Below are positions 27,406 through 35,306 of a stretch of 64,000 bases of DNA, in pieces. This DNA comes from an uncultured Bacteroidia bacterium (GTDB lineage: Bacteria; Bacteroidota; Bacteroidia; Bacteroidales; UBA932): assembly GCA_902790635.1 (NCBI GenBank), contig CADASN010000002.1, positions 124,001 through 188,000 on the forward strand. Direction: 5' to 3'. The position numbers and the translations under genes were made by a program. The notes under the pieces were generated by a model. That model was not told the origin of the DNA. It searched no databases and worked only from the letters and a program-made list of their open reading frames with translations. The number at the start of each line of letters is the position of its first letter. Within the stretch, counting starts at the first letter, position 1.

Positions 27406-27819
27406 TCAGTTCATAAAGAAGAAGTACCACGCCACCCAGGAGCGACGGACATCGGAGGCGTGGCCGATGGTGCGGTAGTTGCCGTCCTGGACGGTACCGT
27501 CGGACTTGACGTATCCGATGGTATGGTAATTCCCGTTCTGGACGGTACCGTCCGACTTGATGTATCCGATGGTATGGTAATTACCATCCTGCATGGTGCC
27601 GTCCGACTTGATGTAACCGATGGTGTGGTAATTGCCGTCCTGGACCCTGCCGTCCGATTTGAAATAACCGATGGTATGGTAATTACTGTCCTGCATGGTG
27701 CCGTCCGACTTGATGTAGGCTACCGTGCTGTAGTTGGAATTGCTGATACGCTGGGCATAGGCCTCGCTTCCGGCCAGCACCAGGATCACGGAAATCAGGA
27801 GGGGCAAGATTGTTTTCAT
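27406..27819 (-). CDS. Secreted protein with five 17-residue repeats (possible 5-fold beta-flower type)
   Basis: The 137-residue product has a signal peptide (ending AYAQ). It then has five tandem 17-residue repeats of the form Y-H-T-I-G-Y-I-K-S-D-G-T-x-Q-D-G-N, residues about 30-115, encoded by a 51-bp period, and a short aromatic tail (SWVAWYFFF). The regular SDG turns suggest a closed ring of beta hairpins. It recalls the small Bacteroides proteins annotated as 5-fold beta-flower, but that name is from memory. Function is unknown. It diverges from the esterase gene. Confidence 0.85.
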   Translation of the reverse strand: MKTILPLLISVILVLAGSEAYAQRISNSNYSTVAYIKSDGTMQDSNYHTIGYFKSDGRVQDGNYHTIGYIKSDGTMQDGNYHTIGYIKSDGTVQNGNYHTIGYVKSDGTVQDGNYRTIGHASDVRRSWVAWYFFFMN

Positions 27820-27830
27820 GCCCTGTTTCC

Positions 27831-27862
27831 TTGCAAAAATCTTTCCTGAATGCTTATCTTTG
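27831..27862 (+). promoter_or_regulatory. Promoter of the downstream esterase gene
   Basis: TTG at 27831-27833 is followed by 21 bases and TATCTTTG at 27855-27862. The box ends 13 bases before the ATG at 27876, which argues against longer in-frame starts upstream of it. Confidence 0.7.
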
Positions 27863-27875
27863 TTTGGAAAACCTG

Positions 27876-28568
27876 ATGCAGCACATGGAAGAATGGACGA
27901 TCGGCGGACGGAGCTGCCGCCTGTTCGGATCGGAACGGCCGGCGTGCCTGCTCGTGCAGCCGTCGGCGCGGCACGAGAATGCCACGCTGGAGGACGAGGC
28001 AGCCCGCATCGCCGCCCTCGCCCGCTCCCCTTTTGCCCTCGTCACCTTCGAACTGGAAGACTGGATCATCGATCTGATGCCCTGGGCGGACGGGAACATT
28101 TCCCGCGAAGCGGAAGCCGGCCGGCACGGGCAAGAGACCCTGCAGTACGTCCTGCTCACGCTGCTGCCGGCCATGCAGGAGCGCTTCGGTCCCCTGCCCG
28201 CCGTGCTGGGCGGGTATTCCCTCGGGGGGCTTTTCGCCCTCTGGGCGGCCAGCCAGACAGACAGTTTCCGCGCCGTGGCGGCGGCATCGCCTTCCGTCTG
28301 GATCCGGGACTGGCAGGGCTATTCCCAGGCGCATCCGACCCTGGCCGAGGCGGTCTACCTGAGCCTCGGCGACCGGGAAGAGCATGTCCGGAACCAGGCA
28401 ATCGCCCGGGTCGGAGACGGCATCCGGGCACAGCACAAACTCCTGCAGCGGCAGCTCGGGGCTGAGCGCTGCACCCTGGTATGGGAGCCGGGGGGCCATT
28501 TCGCCGATAACGGCGGACGCCTGGCAAGGGCTTTCGCCTGGTGCCTGGAGCGGATTCGGACCGATTAG
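27876..28568 (+). CDS. Alpha/beta-hydrolase (putative esterase)
   Basis: I chose the ATG at 27876, just downstream of a consensus promoter; 27885 is also possible. The 230-residue cytoplasmic protein has a nucleophile elbow GGYSLGG (S115), the segment AAASPSVW and a late histidine in EPGGHF. This is the layout of the small esterases related to enterochelin esterase/IroE (putative esterase family). Natural substrate is unknown. It is followed by a short gene remnant on the other strand. Confidence 0.8.
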   Translation: MQHMEEWTIGGRSCRLFGSERPACLLVQPSARHENATLEDEAARIAALARSPFALVTFELEDWIIDLMPWADGNISREAEAGRHGQETLQYVLLTLLPAMQERFGPLPAVLGGYSLGGLFALWAASQTDSFRAVAAASPSVWIRDWQGYSQAHPTLAEAVYLSLGDREEHVRNQAIARVGDGIRAQHKLLQRQLGAERCTLVWEPGGHFADNGGRLARAFAWCLERIRTD

Positions 28569-28574
28569 CCTACG

Positions 28575-28628
28575 CTATCGCGCGACGGCCGGCAGGATGA
28601 CAAGCAGGAAGGCGGCCAGGTTTCTCAT
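28575..28628 (-). pseudogene. 17-codon signal-peptide-like remnant
   Basis: On the minus strand an ATG at 28628 opens a 17-residue frame, MRNLAAFLLVILPAVAR, that looks like a complete signal peptide and then stops. It lies 16 bases downstream of the neighbouring lipoprotein gene on the same strand. It is probably the start of a deleted secreted-protein gene, although chance cannot be excluded for so short a frame. Confidence 0.3.
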
Positions 28629-28644
28629 GATCCTGGGGAGATAG

Positions 28645-29154
28645 TTAATCATATTCATACACTTCGAGAACATCCTCCTCGGAGGAAGCGTCGATCAGCG
28701 ACTGGATGTACTGGTTGATGGCGTCGATGCCGTCCCGCAACGCCTGGGGCGGCCAGGCATTGTCGCCTCCGGTGGAGATGCCGTTGTTCGCGAAACGGAT
28801 GTAGGCATGCCACATCTTGCCGTCCCGCACATCCGCCCGCGGCAGATAACGATTCTTCAGTTTATGCAAATTGTATTGCGCAACCAGTTCGTCGAGATGC
28901 CGGAAGAAATCCTCGGGGCCGCGGATAACCCGGACATCCGGTTCGTGTCCCGTCAGCCAGGCGATCCGGACCATGCCGGTCGAATCCCGGTTTACCACAT
29001 AGTACGTGTAGGGATAGCGCATCGTACCGCTAAGCTGGTACTCATAGGAAGTGGCCGGGCCATCAGGCTTCGGATTCCTGCCGGAACTCTTGACAAACAA
29101 AGAAGAACACGAAAGGAGGGGCAGCATCATGGACAGTAATAATAAGGTTTTCAT
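28645..29154 (-). CDS. Lipoprotein of unknown function
   Basis: The 169-residue product has a signal peptide with lipobox LLSC (C16). The mature part is mixed alpha/beta with RYPYTYYVVNRD, a WHAYIRF segment, and an acidic C-terminal helix (ASSEEDVLEVYEYD). I recognise no family. It diverges from the next small lipoprotein gene; the intergenic region has near-consensus TATTTTTA (minus) and TATATTTA (plus) boxes. Confidence 0.75.
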   Translation of the reverse strand: MKTLLLLSMMLPLLSCSSLFVKSSGRNPKPDGPATSYEYQLSGTMRYPYTYYVVNRDSTGMVRIAWLTGHEPDVRVIRGPEDFFRHLDELVAQYNLHKLKNRYLPRADVRDGKMWHAYIRFANNGISTGGDNAWPPQALRDGIDAINQYIQSLIDASSEEDVLEVYEYD

Positions 29155-29221
29155 GCCTAAAAATAGATATTATTTCCGTTTTTTCCTATATTTACACATT
29201 GGTAAACAACAACATCCAAAT

Positions 29222-29575
29222 ATGAAAAGAATCGTCTCCCTGATCCTGACGGCCGCCCTCGCCGTCCTGGTGGCCGCCTCCTGCGGCGAGTCTTTCTCCC
29301 CGAATAAGTTCCACGCCTTTGTGGACGACATCGAATCCCGCTGCGCGGCCTTTACCGCCGACGACTGGGCGCAGGCCAACAACGAGTACCAGGGCTATGT
29401 CTCCGACTTCCGTCAAAGCAAGGCTTCCCCGGAAGTCGCCAAGCAGGTACAAGCCGACATGAACCGCTATATGAGCCTGTTCCTCAAGGCTGTTCCCGCC
29501 GTGGGCGTCAATCCGGACGAGATCCTGACGAACTCGCAGGACGTGGAGAAATTCCTCAAGGGCGAGCAGCAATAG
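29222..29575 (+). CDS. Small helical lipoprotein of unknown function
   Basis: From the ATG at 29222 the 117-residue product has a lipobox AASC (C21) and a helical mature domain that begins FHAFVDDIESRCAAFTADDW. It resembles small Bacteroidales lipoproteins in which one helical bundle follows the lipid anchor (DUF6565-like), but I cannot assign a role. The stop is 10 bases from the end of the convergent carbonic anhydrase gene. Confidence 0.75.
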   Translation: MKRIVSLILTAALAVLVAASCGESFSPNKFHAFVDDIESRCAAFTADDWAQANNEYQGYVSDFRQSKASPEVAKQVQADMNRYMSLFLKAVPAVGVNPDEILTNSQDVEKFLKGEQQ

Positions 29576-29585
29576 CGGCCGGCGC

Positions 29586-30125
29586 TCACTTCACTTCAGT
29601 GAGCTCTCCGGTCGCCGAGTCGATGATGAAGCCCCGGACGGTCACATCCGCGGGAATCAGCGGATGATCCAGGATGGCGGAGACGGTCGTCCTGACGGAT
29701 TTCTCCGTGTCATGGAACCCCTCCAGCCAGGCATCCAGGTCGACATCCCCGCGCTGCAGGGCGCTTTCCGGGATCCCGCGCCGGAGCATTTCCTCCCGGA
29801 AATGGTGAAAACTCATGTGGCAGGCCCCGCAGGTGGTGTGCGCCACGACCATGATCTCATTCACGCCCAGCTCATACACCGCTACGATGAGGCTCCGCAT
29901 CGCGGAGTCCCACGGCGTCGGGATCACGGCTCCGGCATTCTTGATAATCTTGGCGTCGCCGTTCTTCAGCCCCAGTGCTTCCTGGAGCAGGACGGACAGC
30001 CGCGTGTCCATGCAGCTGAGCACCGCCAGCTTCTTGTCGGGGAACTTGTCCGTGAGATGCTTTTCATAGCCTTTCGAGGCCACATATCCCCGGTTGAACG
30101 CGAGGACTTGATCGATATTGCCCAT
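29586..30125 (-). CDS. Beta-class carbonic anhydrase
   Basis: The 179-residue enzyme interconverts CO2 and bicarbonate. The zinc ligands C38, H96 and C99 are all present, in SCMDTRL and HTTCGAC, as is the D40/R42 dyad of beta-class enzymes. Length and sequence fit the short, type-III-like cytoplasmic subgroup common in anaerobes. A 7-bp hairpin (29584-29604) covers the stop codon at the convergent junction and may help termination. Confidence 0.92.
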   Translation of the reverse strand: MGNIDQVLAFNRGYVASKGYEKHLTDKFPDKKLAVLSCMDTRLSVLLQEALGLKNGDAKIIKNAGAVIPTPWDSAMRSLIVAVYELGVNEIMVVAHTTCGACHMSFHHFREEMLRRGIPESALQRGDVDLDAWLEGFHDTEKSVRTTVSAILDHPLIPADVTVRGFIIDSATGELTEVK

Positions 30126-30241
30126 ATAGTGGAGATTAAATGATACGCAAATAACTTTTCAAATCAACGGTAATCATCACCATGTAAATTTAAGAATAAA
30201 AAGAGATTTTTACTAACTTCGAATCCATAAACATCAGTACC

Positions 30242-31171
30242 ATGAAGATTGTATTTCTGGATGCGGCCACGCTGGGGAGCACGCCCCTGGATGAGATCAC
30301 CGCGCTGGGCGAACTTGTCACCTGGCCGGTCAGCAGCCCCGAAGAAGCCCTGGAGCGGGTGGGAGACTGCGACGTGTTGATCGTCAACAAGGTCCGGGTG
30401 ACGGACACCCTGCTCGCGCGGGCGCCCCGACTGAAGCTGATCTGCGAAGCCGCCACCGGCGTCAACAATATCGATCTCGAAGCGGCGGAGCGGCGCGGGA
30501 TTGCGGTACGCAATGTGGCCGGCTACGCCACCGAGACCGTAGTCCAGTGCACCTTTGCCCACCTGCTTTCCCTCGCCGGGCATGCCCCGTATTTCGACGA
30601 CTGCGTCAAGAGCGGCCGCTACTCCGCCGGTCCCCTGTTCTGCGACATCTCGCATCCGACCGTGGAACTGGACGGCAAGACGATGGGCATCGTCGGCCTG
30701 GGAGCGATCGGCGTCCGGGTCGCTGCCGTGGCGGCGGCCTTCGGGATGCGGGTGATCTATTATTCGACCTCGGGCACCTCCCACAACCATGACTACCCGA
30801 GCGTTCCGCTGGACACGCTTCTCCGGACGGCGGATGTCGTCAGCATCCACGCGCCGCTGAATGCGCGCACGCAAGGACTGATCGGCGCGGCCGAACTGCG
30901 CCGGATGAAGCCCTCCGCCTACCTGATCAATCTCGGACGCGGCGGCATCGTGGACGAAGCGGCATTGGCCGAAGCGGTGGATGCGGGCGTGATCGCCGGC
31001 GCGGCGCTCGACGTCTATTCGTCCGAGCCGCTGCCGGCCGGAAGCCCGCTGCTGCAGGTCCGGCACCCGGAGCGTTTCCGCTTCACGCCGCACACGGGAT
31101 GGGCCAGCCAGGAGGCGCTGGCGCGGCTTGTCCACGGGATTGCAGAAAATATCAGGATTTTTTTCGGGTGA
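30242..31171 (+). CDS. NAD-dependent D-2-hydroxyacid dehydrogenase
   Basis: The 309-residue protein has the two-domain fold of this family, with the Rossmann motif GLGAIG near residue 152. The catalytic set is arginine near 233 (LGRGG), glutamate near 262 (SSEPLP) and histidine 284 (PHTGW). Sequence around the active site is closest to glycerate or hydroxypyruvate dehydrogenases, but substrate cannot be fixed from sequence alone. It is a single gene with a TAACTTCG near-match to the -7 box at 30214-30221. Confidence 0.88.
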   Translation: MKIVFLDAATLGSTPLDEITALGELVTWPVSSPEEALERVGDCDVLIVNKVRVTDTLLARAPRLKLICEAATGVNNIDLEAAERRGIAVRNVAGYATETVVQCTFAHLLSLAGHAPYFDDCVKSGRYSAGPLFCDISHPTVELDGKTMGIVGLGAIGVRVAAVAAAFGMRVIYYSTSGTSHNHDYPSVPLDTLLRTADVVSIHAPLNARTQGLIGAAELRRMKPSAYLINLGRGGIVDEAALAEAVDAGVIAGAALDVYSSEPLPAGSPLLQVRHPERFRFTPHTGWASQEALARLVHGIAENIRIFFG

Positions 31172-31252
31172 TTTCCGTTTTGGCACGGTTTTAGAAATTA
31201 TCCCATTCGGAAAGAATGGATATTAAACAATAAACTGTACTACAACCTAAGA

Positions 31253-31285
31253 AAAAAGCGGCGGCCGGGATGGTCACCGCTTTTT
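31253..31285 (+). terminator. Terminator downstream of the hydroxyacid dehydrogenase gene
   Basis: AAAAAGCGG at 31253-31261 pairs with CCGCTTTTT at 31277-31285, across a 15-base loop. The right arm forms the T-run. Confidence 0.7.
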
Positions 31286-31403
31286 GCATTTCATCCCCCC
31301 CCCGGGCCGTGCTGCCGCTGTGTCATTGATTTGCTTAAAACAAGAGGTGTCCAGCAAACCGGCACCTGGCAAGTCTTCAAATAGTGATTCCATCAGCGCA
31401 TAT

Positions 31404-31434
31404 TTGCTGAATTAGCGCAAATGCAGTATATTTG
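31404..31434 (+). promoter_or_regulatory. Promoter of the DUF4988/PA lipoprotein gene
   Basis: TTG at 31404-31406, 20 bases, and TATATTTG at 31427-31434 make an exact Bacteroidetes promoter, 44 bases before the ATG at 31479. Confidence 0.8.
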
Positions 31435-31478
31435 TTGAACAGCTCTGCCTGCAATAACCTATTAATAACACTTTCACC

Positions 31479-33227
31479 ATGAATGCATCTCTCAGATTCA
31501 TCCTTGCGGCATGCTTCTGCGCCTGCCTCGCTCTCTCGTGCGAGAAGTACGACGACTCCGAGCTTCGCAACGGGCTCTCTTCGCTGACCAGCCGGGTCAC
31601 CGCTCTCGAAAGCTGGAAAAACACGGCCCAAGGCAACATCCAATCCCTGCTCACCCTCACCGAGGGACTGAACAAGAATTACTTCATCACGGCCATCAAC
31701 AAGCTGGATGACGGCTACGAGTTTGTCTTCTCCAACGGTAGCAAGGCCGTCATCAAGGACGGTCACTCGCCCGCCATCGGCGTCAAGAAAGACAGCGACG
31801 GCGAGTATTACTGGACCCTGGACGGCGCCTGGCTGCAGGATGCAGACAAGAATAAAATCCGCGCTACCGGGGACGCACCCCAGCTGAAGATCGAAGACGG
31901 CTTTTGGTTCGTCTCCACGAACAAGGGCGCTTCCTGGACCAAACTCGGCCAGGCGACCGGCGACAAAGGAGACTCCATGTTCAGGGAGGTAACATATGAC
32001 GCCAGCTTCGTCTATTTTGTCCTTGCCGACGGGACAAGCCTCAAGTTCGGCCGCGGCGTCAATGGCGTGCAGACTCTCGCCGTGGTGCCGGATCTGGAAG
32101 ACGGCGGCGTGCTGGGTGTCCTGAACGATTTCACCATCCGCTTCGACGTGCTGCCGGCCTCATCGGCCGAAGCCCTCGCTTCCCTCGATCCGTCCCGCTT
32201 CCACGTGAACCTGGTCTATACACGCACCAAAGCCCAGGTCGGGGATGAATTGACCCTGCCCATCACCGGCATCACCGGATCGAACGGACGCATCACCGTC
32301 ACGGTGAACGGATCCGCCTTGTGCGAAGACTTCGCCGTGGGAAAGCTCGCCGCCAGTGCTTCGCTGAGCATCGACGACGGGACCAATGCCGTTACATCCG
32401 GCTACTTCCCGGTGCGCTACGACACGGAGCGGATCAAGAAACTCATTGAAAATCAGTGGATTAGTACGGAGATCGTACCAACTCCTGTCAGGGATATCGG
32501 TTATTCTTTTCCCGGGTACTATTTTTATACCGATAAAACTGATATCCTCGCCGGTATTAATCCTTCCAATGCAGTAAAAGGTCCATATCTCATTTATCAG
32601 TTACCGAACGGAATCATCAAGCTGTTCGCTGATAACTATCAGTACTGGTACATGTTCCGCGTTGTTTCGGAAACGGAGATTGAGCAGTGTGTTTATTCTA
32701 AAGAGTACGAGGCACCATATACTGAGCAAGATGAATACGGTTGGCATTCAAGCAATTGGGTTCTTCTTGCTTTGAACGACGCTCCCCAGAAATTATACTG
32801 GAAAAGCATGGGTATCGGTGCCAATGGTTCATATTATACTCTTTATGAAGCCGAGTCAGCTCCGACTGTTCCTTCTTTCGAGACTCACCTCTCCGGTCTT
32901 GAACAGACTCTCCCGATGGTGCGAATGAACAATGCCGGCACGGTGGCCGACTTCGCGTCAGTGACCGTTACCGGAAAGATCGTCGTACTGAACCGGGGCG
33001 AAATCTCTTTTGCCGAAAAACTCAACAATGCCTATGCTGCCGGTGCGGCCGGAGTCCTCTGTGCTAATAATTCGCCAGACACTACTCCTTACGCTAACTT
33101 GAGCGGCGTCAATCCAGCTGTCAATATACCCTTTGCCATGATTTCCCAAGAGGCAGGACAAATGCTGGCTGGACATACTTCCTTGAGTTTTATCTTTTGC
33201 TCAGATCCTTCAGCGTTGAAGCCCTGA
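31479..33227 (+). CDS. DUF4988 lipoprotein with C-terminal PA-like domain
   Basis: The 582-residue product has a lipobox LSC (C21) and a short coiled coil (LRNGLSSLTSRVTALESW). The DUF4988 beta domain follows (about 60-190; DGYEFVFSNGSKAVIKDGHSP). A middle region of about residues 320-470 is encoded by visibly AT-richer DNA. The last 100 residues resemble a protease-associated (PA) domain, with VTGKIVVLNRGEISFAEK and AGAAGVLCANN. PA domains often cover proteases or bind sugars, but no protease is fused here. It probably faces the cell surface. It is a single gene with its own promoter and terminator. Confidence 0.8.
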   Translation: MNASLRFILAACFCACLALSCEKYDDSELRNGLSSLTSRVTALESWKNTAQGNIQSLLTLTEGLNKNYFITAINKLDDGYEFVFSNGSKAVIKDGHSPAIGVKKDSDGEYYWTLDGAWLQDADKNKIRATGDAPQLKIEDGFWFVSTNKGASWTKLGQATGDKGDSMFREVTYDASFVYFVLADGTSLKFGRGVNGVQTLAVVPDLEDGGVLGVLNDFTIRFDVLPASSAEALASLDPSRFHVNLVYTRTKAQVGDELTLPITGITGSNGRITVTVNGSALCEDFAVGKLAASASLSIDDGTNAVTSGYFPVRYDTERIKKLIENQWISTEIVPTPVRDIGYSFPGYYFYTDKTDILAGINPSNAVKGPYLIYQLPNGIIKLFADNYQYWYMFRVVSETEIEQCVYSKEYEAPYTEQDEYGWHSSNWVLLALNDAPQKLYWKSMGIGANGSYYTLYEAESAPTVPSFETHLSGLEQTLPMVRMNNAGTVADFASVTVTGKIVVLNRGEISFAEKLNNAYAAGAAGVLCANNSPDTTPYANLSGVNPAVNIPFAMISQEAGQMLAGHTSLSFIFCSDPSALKP

Positions 33228-33308
33228 TCACAACTCATCCTCTGACATACGCAAAGGGACATGTACGAGGTAAAGCTTTTTTCAGACACAACAGAAGGTG
33301 GAATCCGC

Positions 33309-33339
33309 AAGACCTCGTTCTGCACGTGCGGGGTCTTTT
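33309..33339 (+). terminator. Terminator of the DUF4988/PA lipoprotein gene
   Basis: AAGACCTCG at 33309-33317 pairs with CGGGGTCTT at 33329-33337 with one G-T pair. The T-run extends to 33339. Confidence 0.75.
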
Positions 33340-33377
33340 GATTCATGTTTTTTATGCCGGAAGGATTGGATGCCCGT

Positions 33378-35042
33378 ATGAAAAAGATTTTCTGTCGCTT
33401 GTTGGCCGTCCTGCTCTGCCAGGGAGCGCTGTTTGCCGGCACACCGTCATTCTACAATATCCTGGATTTCGGCGCCCGGCCGGGCGGCTGTGAGCAGGCC
33501 CATGTCCCGATCAACGCCGCCATAGAGGCCGCTCACGCCGCCGGGGGAGGGACCGTCGTGGTACCTGCCGGGCAGTGGCTCTGCTTCGGCATCACTCTCC
33601 GCAGCAACGTTACCCTGTTCCTGGAGAGCGGCTGCGTGATCAAGGCGGCGCGCCCCACTGCCGAAGCGGGATATGTCGAGCCCGGTCCCGATGGCCGCTA
33701 TCCCCGCTGGAACGGTTCGCTTATCTATGCCGAAGACATCCACGACGCGGCTGTGGTTGGGCCCGGGCTGATCGACGGATCGGATGTCGTGACCCGCGGT
33801 TTCGGCAGCGATATCCCTTACCCGGTCCCGAGCCGCATTTTTACCGTGCGTGAAAGCCGCAATCTCCTTTTCCGTGACTTCAGCGTCCGAATGGGCGGTG
33901 CCCGTGTGCTGTGGCTCGTGGGTGCCGACAACGTGATCCTGCAGGGTCTGCGGGTTGATTCCAACCGGGACGGTATCGATATCGACTGCTGTCGCCATGT
34001 CCGCGTGTCGGACTGCACGGTCAACTGCCTTAATGACGATGCCATCGTCCTGAAGAGTTCCTACTCGCTTGGCCGGGTGCAGGCCTGCGAGGACATCACC
34101 ATCACGGGCTGCCAGGTGTCCGGCTTCGATCCCGGGACTTTCCTGGACGGTTCATACAGCCGTACGATCGATGAAGCACCCGACCTGGACGGTCCCACGG
34201 GACGCATCAAGTTCGGCACCGAGTCCGTGGGCGGTTTCCGCGGCATCACGGTCAGTAACTGCATTTTTGAGCGCAGCCGGGGACTCGCATTGGAGTGTGT
34301 GGACGGCGGCATCCTGGAGGATGTCAACATCTCGAACATTGTGATGCGGGACATCTGTACCGCACCGATTTTCCTGCGGCTGGGCCACCGCGGCCGCGGG
34401 CCCGAAGGCCGCGGGCCGGGGGCGCTGCGCCGCATCAAACTCTCGCACATAACCGTGGACGGGGCCGATGCCCGCTATGCGTCACCTTTCGTCGGAATCT
34501 CCGATGCCTGGATTGAAGACGTGTCGGTCACCGATGTGCTGATCCGCTACCGGGGAGGGCTGTCGCTCTCCGATGCTGAAGACCAGCAACTCAGCAACAG
34601 TTTCTTTACCGCCGAGGGCATCAATGGCGTCGGCGGGCCGAATACCGGCGGCCTGCCGACCCGGGCGCGCGCAGAGGATATCGCCCCACGGGATGCCTAC
34701 GCCATCCCGGAATGCCGGACAGCCTATCCGGAGCCCTCCATTTTCGGTGTATTGCCCGCCTGGGGGCTGTTCGTGCGCTATGCCCGGCGGGTCTCGTTCC
34801 GCGACGTGCGCATCGAGACCATCGAGCCCGACACCCGCCCGGCCATCGTACTGATGGACGCCGAAGACATCCGCTTCGACGGCTTGAGCATCTCCAACGC
34901 CGCTTCCGCCCCCGCCTTGGTCCTGCGTGGCGTCCGGAACCTGCAGGTCTCCGCTTCCCCTGGTCTCAAAGACCTGCGGATCAAACAAGCCGATGACAAA
35001 ACCATTGGAACCTGCAGGTCGTATTTGAAGACGCCGCTCTAG
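33378..35042 (+). CDS. Secreted right-handed beta-helix enzyme, GH28-like
   Basis: I chose the ATG at 33378 because a signal peptide follows directly (MKKIFCRLLAVLLC, ending LFAG). The 554-residue product begins with the pectate-lyase-superfamily motif ILDFGARPGG and has a parallel beta helix. GH28-type motifs are NRDGIDID near 196 and NDDAIVLK near 219. The usual GHG motif is replaced by GTESVGG near 280, so the activity may differ from polygalacturonase. The last ten or so residues read through a 14-bp direct repeat (34936-34949 and 35007-35020), which suggests the natural end was altered. Confidence 0.85.
   Translation: MKKIFCRLLAVLLCQGALFAGTPSFYNILDFGARPGGCEQAHVPINAAIEAAHAAGGGTVVVPAGQWLCFGITLRSNVTLFLESGCVIKAARPTAEAGYVEPGPDGRYPRWNGSLIYAEDIHDAAVVGPGLIDGSDVVTRGFGSDIPYPVPSRIFTVRESRNLLFRDFSVRMGGARVLWLVGADNVILQGLRVDSNRDGIDIDCCRHVRVSDCTVNCLNDDAIVLKSSYSLGRVQACEDITITGCQVSGFDPGTFLDGSYSRTIDEAPDLDGPTGRIKFGTESVGGFRGITVSNCIFERSRGLALECVDGGILEDVNISNIVMRDICTAPIFLRLGHRGRGPEGRGPGALRRIKLSHITVDGADARYASPFVGISDAWIEDVSVTDVLIRYRGGLSLSDAEDQQLSNSFFTAEGINGVGGPNTGGLPTRARAEDIAPRDAYAIPECRTAYPEPSIFGVLPAWGLFVRYARRVSFRDVRIETIEPDTRPAIVLMDAEDIRFDGLSISNAASAPALVLRGVRNLQVSASPGLKDLRIKQADDKTIGTCRSYLKTPL
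34936..35020 (+). repeat. 14-bp direct repeat GGAACCTGCAGGTC flanking 57 bases
   Basis: Identical copies lie at 34936-34949 and 35007-35020. The first is within the GH28-like gene; the second lies where that frame and a different downstream coding frame meet. The core CCTGCAGG is palindromic. It marks a probable recombination or deletion junction. Confidence 0.75.
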
Positions 35043-35254
35043 CCCAGTCCGAGAAGAAGATGCAGTACACCGGCTCCATCTACTACACCGACCCCGTCGT
35101 CTTGATAGTAGCCGACCAAAAGAACACCTTCTACGACGACCAGATTGTCAAATGCCCCAAAGACAGCAAAGTCATGCAGGTCGGCACCTACCAGTACCAG
35201 ACCAAAATGGGCTGGAAAACAGTCCCCATCGTCCGCTTCGTCAAACAGCAATAA
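34997..35254 (+). pseudogene. Small secreted protein lacking its signal peptide
   Basis: A frame is open from 34997 to a TAA at 35252-35254 and reads as a protein from about 35030. It starts with AALAQSEKK, which looks like the end of a signal peptide and the first mature residues, and ends VPIVRFVKQQ. The only normal start is an internal ATG at 35060, giving 64 residues (YTGSIYYTDPVVLIVADQK). The signal peptide and promoter are missing, and the loss coincides with the 14-bp repeat shared with the GH28-like gene. I do not recognise the family. Confidence 0.5.
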
Positions 35255-35306
35255 AACCCAGCCTCAACAATAACAGATTGGCTTCACTATAAAAATAGAG
35301 TATCAT

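Larger units (their letters stand above)
31172..31478 (+). promoter_or_regulatory. Intergenic region with terminator, C9 tract and promoter
   Basis: This 307-base region contains no gene. It holds a terminator-like hairpin at 31253-31285, a run of nine C at 31295-31303, and the promoter of the next lipoprotein gene at 31404-31434. The sequence upstream of the hairpin, about 31195-31250, is AT-rich and shows no frame. Confidence 0.6.

Noticed and set aside
27440-27720. 51-bp direct repeats that might suggest a CRISPR or tandem array
   Set aside because: There are no spacers; the repeats are codons of the 17-residue protein repeats.
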